From assembly GCA_949287345.1 (NCBI GenBank), contig CASEGD010000013.1, positions 1 through 12,134 of the forward strand: 12,134 nucleotides of DNA, in the 5' to 3' direction. The stretch is from an uncultured Phascolarctobacterium sp. (GTDB lineage: Bacteria; Bacillota; Negativicutes; Acidaminococcales; Acidaminococcaceae). Below the pieces are notes generated by a model. It was not told the DNA's origin. It made no database searches and saw nothing but the letters and a program-made list of their open reading frames with translations. How positions within the stretch are numbered: the first letter of the stretch is position 1; each line of letters starts with the position of its first letter. Positions 1 through 6,831 of the stretch are shown here, piece by piece. A program made the translations under genes and the position numbers.

Positions 1-143
1 GCCGAAACCCACGGGCCGATTTTACGGCCGCCGAGCATGTAGCTCTGCATATCGCCGGTGTCCTTCATATGGTAAAGCCCTATCGCGAACAGTACAATAA
101 AGTACAGCGCGTAGGCTAATATACTGCCTAAATCCTGTTCCAT
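1..143 (-). CDS. putP: Sodium:solute symporter, probable sodium/proline symporter PutP (N-terminal fragment)
   Basis: Only the first 47 codons are present; the gene continues off the left edge. Translating the reverse strand from the ATG at 143-141 gives a short leader, a hydrophobic first membrane helix (about residues 8-24, ILAYALYFIVLFAIGLY) and then YMLGGRKIGPWVS at about residues 35-47. The helix followed by Y-x-LGGR-K-x-GPWV is the typical start of the sodium:solute symporter (SSS) family and is especially close to PutP, the inner-membrane Na+/L-proline importer. The start is well supported by a GGGAGG ribosome binding site at 156-151 and by a promoter at 213-185. Substrate is inferred from this short N-terminus alone: pantothenate or other SSS transporters share much of it, so the family call is firmer than the proline assignment. 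It is divergent from the DUF1934-argS operon. Confidence 0.75.
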   Translation of the reverse strand, partial: MEQDLGSILAYALYFIVLFAIGLYHMKDTGDMQSYMLGGRKIGPWVS

Positions 144-184
144 AAAAACTCCTCCCATGTTTGGTTTTTGTAAATAATATATTA

Positions 185-213
185 ATTATACACTTCTTTA
201 TTGCATTAAACAA
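185..213 (-). promoter_or_regulatory. Sigma-70/SigA-type promoter of the symporter gene
   Basis: Read on the minus strand, TTGTTT (213-208) is followed after 17 nt by a perfect TATAAT (190-185). This places a start site at about 178 and a leader of roughly 35 nt before the symporter ATG at 143. Spacing is ideal and the -10 matches consensus, while the -35 is only a moderate match. No operator is evident by eye. Confidence 0.65.
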
Positions 214-244
214 GCAAATTCGTCGCCGTAAAAATTATATGCGG

Positions 245-273
245 TTGACTGTACCGTGAGGGTGAGATATAAT
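245..273 (+). promoter_or_regulatory. Sigma-70/SigA-type promoter of the DUF1934-argS-pyrG operon
   Basis: TTGACT (245-250), a 17-nt spacer and a perfect TATAAT (268-273) make a near-consensus vegetative promoter. The predicted start at about 280 leaves a leader of about 113 nt before the ATG at 393. This is the only strong promoter I see before the DUF1934 gene, and nothing similar appears between it and pyrG, so it probably serves all three genes. Confidence 0.75.
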
Positions 274-318
274 ATTTAAGAAGTTTTGGCAGTTTTTGGA
301 CCGTGATAAAATTGTTGA

Positions 319-371
319 GGAGCTTGCTTCGTTTTTATAGTTGAAGGAAACCTGAAAGTGAAGCAGGCTCC
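319..371 (+). promoter_or_regulatory. Long leader hairpin upstream of the DUF1934-argS operon
   Basis: Bases 319-337 pair with 353-371 in an uninterrupted 19-bp helix (15 Watson-Crick and 4 G-U pairs: 324/366, 331/359, 332/358, 336/354), closing a 15-nt loop (338-352). It lies within the predicted leader and ends 11 nt before the ribosome binding site GGAG at 382-385. It is not a textbook terminator, because a GGCCA spacer separates the stem from a five-T run (377-381), which is followed directly by the ribosome binding site. It has no T-box signature. A role as processing site, attenuator or translational control element is inference; the pairing is read directly from the sequence. Confidence 0.55.
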
Positions 372-392
372 GGCCATTTTTGGAGTGCTTTT

Positions 393-827
393 ATGGAAAT
401 GAAGAATGTAAAAATCCACGTTAAAAGTTTTGAAAAAAGCGGCGGAGAACAATCCGCCATCGAAACGGTATCGTTTGGCAGAATGGCTGAAAAAAACGGC
501 AAGTTTTACGTTTTTTACGACGAAACGGACGCCGTTGGCATGAAGGGCACCAAAACTACCATTAAATGGGATTACGACAACGTAGTTATTATCCGCAGCG
601 GCACGGTGGAATCGCGCCAGGAATTTGCACAGGGGCTTGAATGCATCAGCGTTTATAAAACGCCTTACATGACCTTTGGATTAAAGACAAATACCGAATA
701 TGTGTATGTTTACTGCCGCAACGGCATCTGGAACATTGAACTGGAATACATGCTGGAGCTGGCGGGACAGGAAAGCAACGAAATGAAAATAAAGATTGTT
801 ATCGAGGAGGATGCGCATGGATATTAA
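393..827 (+). CDS. DUF1934 family protein (YwiB-like), small beta-barrel protein of unknown role
   Basis: This 144-residue protein is typical in length and pattern for the DUF1934/YwiB family, predicted calycin-like beta-barrels found mostly in Bacillota. Visible family traits are the alternating strands (VKIHVKSF at the N-terminus, GKFYVFYDE near residue 45), a central Gly-Thr-Lys-Thr-Thr-Ile-Lys-Trp strand, the segment MTFGLKTN (about residues 92-99) and a final strand MKIKIVIEE. There is no signal peptide or membrane helix, so it should be cytoplasmic. The start at 393 is supported by GGAG at 382-385 with 7-nt spacing; a second ATG lies at 399. Its last 11 nt overlap argS, whose ribosome binding site lies inside this gene, so the two are probably translationally coupled. 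The same order occurs in Bacillus (ywiB-argS), which hints at a link to aminoacylation, but no biochemical function can be read from the sequence. Confidence 0.8.
   Translation: MEMKNVKIHVKSFEKSGGEQSAIETVSFGRMAEKNGKFYVFYDETDAVGMKGTKTTIKWDYDNVVIIRSGTVESRQEFAQGLECISVYKTPYMTFGLKTNTEYVYVYCRNGIWNIELEYMLELAGQESNEMKIKIVIEEDAHGY
805..810 (+). promoter_or_regulatory. Ribosome binding site that fixes the argS start
   Basis: AGGAGG at 805-810 is 6 nt from the ATG at 817 and directly abuts another in-frame ATG at 811. Only 817 has usable spacing. Starts further upstream, such as the TTG at 796, have no such site. The motif lies inside the coding end of the DUF1934 gene. Confidence 0.8.
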
Positions 828-2475
828 AGAAATTTTGGCAGGCGCCATAAAAAAGGCTGCCTTTACCGCTATCGAAAAGGGAACTGTTAAGGAGGGCGAA
901 TTGCCTGAGGTGCTTTTGGAAGTACCGCCGCAAAAGGAATTTGGTGATTTTGCCAGCAACTTTGCCATGCAGTCTGCCAGAAGCTTAAAATGCAATCCGA
1001 GAATCGTGGCGCAGGCTGTAATCGACAACCTTGACTGCGCTTACGTGGACAGGGCTGAAATTGCAGGCCCGGGCTTCATCAATTTTTATTTAAAAGATAA
1101 CTGGCTGAGCGATATGTTTGCCAACATTGTCAAAGCCGGTGAAAATTACGGCAACCTGACCGCGCCGACCAAAGAAAAAATCCAGCTGGAATATGTAAGC
1201 GCCAACCCGACCGGCCCGCTGCATGTAGGACATGGACGCGGCGCAGCGGTAGGAAGCTCGCTGGCTAACCTGATGAAAGCGGCTGGCTACGATGTAACCC
1301 GCGAATACTACATCAACGACGCCGGCAACCAGATTAACAACCTTGCCGCCTCCGTTAACGCGCGTTACCTTGAGGCATACGGCATTGACGTGGAATTTCC
1401 GGAAAACGGCTACCACGGACATGATATAATTGAAACGGCAGAACGCATTAAACGCATTTACGGCGATAAATTCCTGCACATGGATGAGTATAAACGCATT
1501 GAAGAATTCCGCACCATTGCGCTGAAAGAAAAACTGGCGGCGCTGAAAGAGGATTTGGAAGTGTTTAACGTAACTTACGACGTTTGGTTCAGCGAGCAGA
1601 CTTTGCACGACGGCAACAAAATTAAGGAAGCCTGCGATTTGCTGACCGAACGCGGTTATATGTACGAAAAAGACGGCGCTTTGTGGCTGAAAGCTACCGA
1701 GCACGGCGACGATAAAGACCGCGTGGTTATCCGCGATAACGGCGTGCCGACCTACTTTGCCGCCGATATTGCCTACCACCGCAATAAATTTGAACGCGGC
1801 TTTGACCGTGTAATCAACCTGTGGGGCGCCGACCACCACGGCTACATTGCCCGCATGAAGGCGGCTGTGGGCGCGCTGGGCTATAACCCCGACCAGTTGG
1901 AAGTTTTGATTTTGCAGATGGTAAGCCTGTACCGCAACGGCGAACTGGTAAAAATGTCCAAGCGTACCGGCCAGAGCGTAACGCTGAACGAGCTGATTGA
2001 AGAAGTAGGCACCGACGCTGCAAGGTTCTTCTTTGTAATGCGCAGCATCGACAGCCAGCTTGACTTTGACCTGACGCTGGCAACCGAAAAATCCAATGAA
2101 AACCCGGTTTACTATATCCAGTATGCGCATGCGCGTATTTGCAGCATTTTCCGCCAGCTGAAGGAAGCAGGCATTGAAGAAGCGGCCGACGCCGATTATA
2201 CTTTGCTGACCGACCCGACCGAAACCGAGCTTATCAAAAAGCTGGGCGAATATCCGGAACTGATTGCTTCGGCGGCGAAGGAACGCGCCGTACACCGCGT
2301 TGCACATTATGTGCATGAGCTGGCAGGCCTGTTCCATTCCTTCTATAACCAGTGCCGCATCCTTGGCGTTGACCCGGAACTGCAGCAGGCACGCATCAAA
2401 CTTGTTAAAGCCACGCAGCATGTGCTGCGCCACGCCCTGAATATTTTAGGCGTATCCGCACCGGAAAGAATGTAA
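817..2475 (+). CDS. argS: Arginine--tRNA ligase (ArgRS)
   Basis: This cytoplasmic class I aminoacyl-tRNA synthetase charges tRNA-Arg with arginine using ATP. The 552-residue length is usual for bacterial ArgRS. In order: an N-terminal additional domain (about residues 1-85) that recognises the tRNA D-loop; the Rossmann catalytic core with SANPTGPLHVGHGRG (HIGH-type motif H136-V-G-H139) and then YYINDAGNQ; the KMSKS-type motif KMSKRTG at residues 379-385; and the DALR anticodon-binding domain from about residue 429 to the end, starting NPVYYIQYAHAR and closing with LGVSAPERM, a standard bacterial C-terminus. All signature residues are intact. The start at 817 is chosen for its AGGAGG site; the first 11 nt overlap the DUF1934 gene. 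pyrG follows 37 nt later without a terminator, so the two genes are probably cotranscribed. Confidence 0.97.
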   Translation: MDIKEILAGAIKKAAFTAIEKGTVKEGELPEVLLEVPPQKEFGDFASNFAMQSARSLKCNPRIVAQAVIDNLDCAYVDRAEIAGPGFINFYLKDNWLSDMFANIVKAGENYGNLTAPTKEKIQLEYVSANPTGPLHVGHGRGAAVGSSLANLMKAAGYDVTREYYINDAGNQINNLAASVNARYLEAYGIDVEFPENGYHGHDIIETAERIKRIYGDKFLHMDEYKRIEEFRTIALKEKLAALKEDLEVFNVTYDVWFSEQTLHDGNKIKEACDLLTERGYMYEKDGALWLKATEHGDDKDRVVIRDNGVPTYFAADIAYHRNKFERGFDRVINLWGADHHGYIARMKAAVGALGYNPDQLEVLILQMVSLYRNGELVKMSKRTGQSVTLNELIEEVGTDAARFFFVMRSIDSQLDFDLTLATEKSNENPVYYIQYAHARICSIFRQLKEAGIEEAADADYTLLTDPTETELIKKLGEYPELIASAAKERAVHRVAHYVHELAGLFHSFYNQCRILGVDPELQQARIKLVKATQHVLRHALNILGVSAPERM

Positions 2476-2485
2476 TGCAGTTTAA

Positions 2486-4126
<1,641 letters not shown>

Positions 4127-4142
4127 AGCCGGTAAAATAACC

Positions 4143-4173
4143 AAAGAGCAGACTGCAAAAGGTCTGCTTTTTG
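4143..4173 (+). terminator. Rho-independent terminator after pyrG
   Basis: AGCAGAC (4147-4153) pairs with GTCTGCT (4162-4168) around an 8-nt loop. The helix can extend by one G-U and three A-T pairs into the T-run TTTTT (4168-4172). The U-tract is short, so some read-through into sppA, 20 nt downstream, is plausible. Confidence 0.7.
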
Positions 4174-4192
4174 CGTATAAGGAGATGAAAAG

Positions 4193-5134
4193 ATGCTGAA
4201 GAAAATTTTTATCAGCGCAGTTTTGCTGATTGCTGTTTTATCTTTTGTTGTTTCGCTGCTGGGCGGTAATAATGGCGGCAAACCGCAGGTTGCTGTGGGC
4301 GACAGGGTTGCCGTTATCAACATCAACGGCGCGATTGTGGACGGCGCGGGTGTTGAACAGACTTTGCTGGGTGGCACGCAGACTGCAACCAGCGGCCAGC
4401 TGATGAGGGAGATACGCGACGCTGCGGCGGACAGCAGCGTTAAAGCACTGGTATTGCACATCAATTCGCCGGGCGGCAGCGTAACGGCAGCGGAAGAAGT
4501 CGGCCGCGAGCTGGAACGCTTTAAAGAAACTACTCAGAAGCCGATTGTAACTTCGATGGGCGACCAGGCAGCATCGGCGGCATACTGGCTTGCTTCTTAC
4601 AGCGACGTTATCTATGCCAATTCTTCCACGCTGACGGGCAGCATCGGCGTGTATATGCCCTATATGAACGTGGAGGATTTGTATAAAAAAATCGGCGTTT
4701 ACACCGGCAAAATCAAAAGCGGCCCGCATAAGGATATTTTATCGCCCGACAGGGAAATGACGGCGGAAGAACGCGAAATTTTGCAGGGCATTGTAAACCA
4801 GCTTTACGATGAATTTGTTGCCGTTGTTGCCAACGGGCGCAAAATGGACCCGGCTGTTGTGCGCGAACTTGCCGACGGGCGTGTTTACACCGGCAAGCAG
4901 GCGCAGGAGCTGGGGCTGGTGGATGAAATAGGCAACTACTACGACGCATTGGAAGCTGCCGGTAAACTGATTAATGTAAACGGCATACCGGAAATTAAAG
5001 AGCAGCCTGTTGCCAGACCGTGGCAGCTGTTATTTGAAGCGCGTTTGCAGGAATTTATTTTAGGACAGCTTGAAAATGCTTTGAGCGGCGCTGCGGCGGA
5101 AGCGCAGCAGCCCGTGCCCCAGGCTGAGAGGTGA
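4193..5134 (+). CDS. sppA: Signal peptide peptidase SppA (36-kDa type), membrane serine protease
   Basis: This is a membrane-anchored S49-family protease that degrades leftover signal peptides and other membrane-associated peptides. At 313 residues it is the short, single-domain form common in Gram-positive bacteria, not the double-domain E. coli form. A transmembrane anchor lies at about residues 4-24. The core includes VAVININGAIVDG, then ALVLHINSPGGSV, then the catalytic serine S128 in GDQAASAAYW, the TLTGSIGVYM segment and the catalytic lysine K180 in KSGPHKDILSP. The Ser-Lys distance of 52 residues equals that of B. subtilis SppA (S147/K199). The usual glycine pair after the serine (ASGG) is replaced by two alanines. 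The start follows AAGGAG (4179-4184) by 8 nt. The next gene's ribosome binding site overlaps its stop codon. Confidence 0.92.
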   Translation: MLKKIFISAVLLIAVLSFVVSLLGGNNGGKPQVAVGDRVAVININGAIVDGAGVEQTLLGGTQTATSGQLMREIRDAAADSSVKALVLHINSPGGSVTAAEEVGRELERFKETTQKPIVTSMGDQAASAAYWLASYSDVIYANSSTLTGSIGVYMPYMNVEDLYKKIGVYTGKIKSGPHKDILSPDREMTAEEREILQGIVNQLYDEFVAVVANGRKMDPAVVRELADGRVYTGKQAQELGLVDEIGNYYDALEAAGKLINVNGIPEIKEQPVARPWQLLFEARLQEFILGQLENALSGAAAEAQQPVPQAER

Positions 5135-5140
5135 TGCCTT

Positions 5141-5707
5141 ATGAGGCGCAAAACTTTTGATGTGCTGTTTTCGACCCGCGACGGTATGGAAATGCTGGTT
5201 AAACAGCCGTGCCTGTGGCGCAGCCTGTGGTATTTTACCATGAGCGTCGGCCTGTTCTGCGGCGTTATTACCAACCAGCTGTTCATGGAGCAGCCGTTGA
5301 CGGTGCGTTTCGGCATTATTGCGGTTATCCTTGTTATCAGCGGCGTGTGCCTTTCCATGTACGGTTTTTTGCTGCACGGTATTTTATACACTATGGGTGC
5401 GCTGGCGGGCGACGCGGTCGGTTTAATCTGCCTTTTGGGCTATACAACCCTGCCGTTTTTAATGTTGACGCCAGTGGCGCTGTTGGCAACCAAAATGTCA
5501 TGGAGCGGCATCTTCCTTTTAGGGGCGGCAATACTTGCCGGGCTGCTGTGGATGCTGTACCTTTTGGTGCGCTCGCTGCAATCGGTCTATTTAATTGATT
5601 TTAAGCGCGCGCTGGCGACGGTTTTGTTCAGTTTTCTTCTGATTTACACCGCTTTGGTGCTGCCGTTCCAGTTTTTGTTCAAGCTTTTGATGCTTAAATT
5701 TTCCTGA
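5141..5707 (+). CDS. YIP1-like integral membrane protein of unknown function
   Basis: This 188-residue protein has a short basic cytoplasmic N-terminus (MRRKTFDVLF) followed by five strongly hydrophobic segments at about residues 30-48, 57-86, 94-116, 122-143 and 158-184. The layout, plus the Gly-Tyr-Thr-Thr-Leu-Pro segment at about 100-105 leading into the third helix, fits the YIP1 domain superfamily. No catalytic or ligand-binding motif is visible, so function is unknown; a role in membrane organisation or transport is only a family-level guess. It starts 6 nt after the sppA stop. Its ribosome binding site (AGGTGAT, 5129-5135) spans that stop codon, so coupled translation with sppA is likely and suggests a shared role at the membrane. 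No clear terminator follows. Confidence 0.7.
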   Translation: MRRKTFDVLFSTRDGMEMLVKQPCLWRSLWYFTMSVGLFCGVITNQLFMEQPLTVRFGIIAVILVISGVCLSMYGFLLHGILYTMGALAGDAVGLICLLGYTTLPFLMLTPVALLATKMSWSGIFLLGAAILAGLLWMLYLLVRSLQSVYLIDFKRALATVLFSFLLIYTALVLPFQFLFKLLMLKFS

Positions 5708-5727
5708 TGCGCTCAAAATAGTTTTTC

Positions 5728-5756
5728 TTGCAGAAAACACATTAACGTGGCATAAT
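5728..5756 (+). promoter_or_regulatory. Promoter of glpX (extended -10 type)
   Basis: TTGCAG (5728-5733), a 17-nt spacer and CATAAT (5751-5756), with TG at 5748-5749 forming an extended -10 element, make a good vegetative promoter. The predicted start at about 5763 leaves a leader of about 34 nt before the glpX ATG. It suggests glpX is transcribed separately from sppA. Confidence 0.65.
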
Positions 5757-5796
5757 TGTTATAGATTATAAAATTTTTAAAGGAGTTGGGGTAGGA

Positions 5797-6759
5797 ATGA
5801 ACAGAGAATTATCCATGGAGTTCGTCCGTGTAACGGAAGCTGCCGCTATTGCCTGCGGCCGCAGCGTTGGCCGCGGTGATAAAAACGGGGCTGACCAGCT
5901 TGCCGTTGACGCGATGAGAAAAATGTTTGATACGGTAAATATCAGCGGTACGGTTGTAATCGGTGAAGGCGAAATGGACGAAGCGCCGATGCTGTACATC
6001 GGCGAGCATGTCGGTGCGGGCGGCCCGGAAGTTGATATTGCGGTTGACCCTGTTGAAGGCACTAACCTTGTTGCCAAAGGCCAGCCGGGCGCTATCGCCG
6101 TAATTGCTATTGCTCCCAAAGGATGCCTGCTTCACGCTCCCGATATGTATATGGATAAAATTGCCGTTGGCCCGCGTGCCAAAGGCTGCATCGACATCAA
6201 CGCACCGGTTAGCGAAAACCTGGAGCGCGTTGCCAAAGCCCTTGACAGAAAAGTAAGCGACCTGACTGTCGTACTGTTGGACCGCGAACGCCATTATGAT
6301 TTGATGGACCAGATCCGCCGCGCAGGCGCACGCATCCATCTCATCACCGACGGCGACGTTAACCCGATTGTCAACGCAGGTATCGAAGGTACCGGTGTGC
6401 ATATGTACATCGGCAAGGGCGGCGCACCGGAAGGCGTACTGGCAGCCGCAGCAATTAAATGCCTTGGCGGCGATATGCAGGCACGCCTGTGCCCGGAAGA
6501 CGAAGCACAGGTTAAACGCTGCATCGACATGGGCATTACCGATGTAAACAAAGTGCTGACCATTGACGACATGGTAAAAGGCGATGACTGCATGTTTACT
6601 TCCACGGCTATTACCGAATGCCAGCTGCTGCACGGCCTGCGTTATTTTGGCGGCGGCGTGCGTACGCATACCGTTTCCATGCGTTACAAAACCGGCACAG
6701 TACGTTTTGTAGACGCCGTACACAGCTTTGACCGCAAAGATTTTGCAGTTAAACTTTAA
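5797..6759 (+). CDS. glpX: Fructose-1,6-bisphosphatase class II
   Basis: It hydrolyses fructose 1,6-bisphosphate to fructose 6-phosphate, the committed step of gluconeogenesis, in the cytoplasm with a divalent metal. The 320-residue protein starts MNRELSMEFVRVTEAAA, a GlpX hallmark. Metal and active-site residues known from E. coli GlpX are present: D33, E57 in GEGEMDEAPML, D84 and E87 in DPVEGT, and E212 in GAPEGV. The DGD motif at about 185-187 and KTGTVRFVD near the C-terminus also fit. Nothing is missing and the length is normal. The start is supported by AAGGAG at 5780-5785, 11 nt upstream. With its own promoter and a following terminator it appears to be a single-gene unit. The related sedoheptulose-bisphosphatase activity of some homologues cannot be excluded. 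Confidence 0.96.
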   Translation: MNRELSMEFVRVTEAAAIACGRSVGRGDKNGADQLAVDAMRKMFDTVNISGTVVIGEGEMDEAPMLYIGEHVGAGGPEVDIAVDPVEGTNLVAKGQPGAIAVIAIAPKGCLLHAPDMYMDKIAVGPRAKGCIDINAPVSENLERVAKALDRKVSDLTVVLLDRERHYDLMDQIRRAGARIHLITDGDVNPIVNAGIEGTGVHMYIGKGGAPEGVLAAAAIKCLGGDMQARLCPEDEAQVKRCIDMGITDVNKVLTIDDMVKGDDCMFTSTAITECQLLHGLRYFGGGVRTHTVSMRYKTGTVRFVDAVHSFDRKDFAVKL

Positions 6760-6770
6760 TTTCAGTTAAC

Positions 6771-6811
6771 AGGCAGGGTTTTGGCGTAATGCTGAAACCC
6801 TGTTTCGTTTT
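6771..6811 (+). terminator. Rho-independent terminator after glpX
   Basis: AGGCAGGGTTT (6771-6781) pairs with AAACCCTGTTT (6795-6805) in an 11-bp stem with two G-U pairs and a 13-nt loop, followed by a T-rich tail (CGTTTT, 6806-6811). It starts 12 nt after the glpX stop and ends about 20 nt before mfd. Confidence 0.75.
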
Positions 6812-6831
6812 AATGATTTACGGGATTGGTT

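Noticed and set aside
22..213. 63-codon minus-strand frame overlapping the symporter start
   Set aside because: It is out of frame with the SSS-family N-terminus, which has the better ribosome binding site, promoter and protein motifs.
303..344. Short GTG-started frame of 13 codons with two Arg codons in the leader, considered as an attenuation peptide for argS
   Set aside because: No ribosome binding site precedes it, only two arginine codons are present and they are not adjacent, and the downstream hairpin is not followed directly by a U-tract.
293..384. Direct repeat TTTTTGGA (293-300 and 377-384) flanking the leader hairpin, considered as the footprint of a small inserted element
   Set aside because: Eight T-rich bases can repeat by chance, and the segment between lacks terminal inverted repeats at its ends.
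280..392. T-box riboswitch for the argS operon
   Set aside because: The leader is too short and lacks the conserved T-box sequence and antiterminator elements.
1090..2433. 447-codon open frame antisense to argS
   Set aside because: The forward frame encodes an intact ArgRS with all motifs. The antisense product is a low-complexity, Ala/Phe/Val-rich mirror of it with no recognisable domain, as expected from strongly biased codon use.
5809..6723. 304-codon open frame antisense to glpX
   Set aside because: It mirrors the glpX coding frame, has no recognisable motif, and glpX itself is complete.
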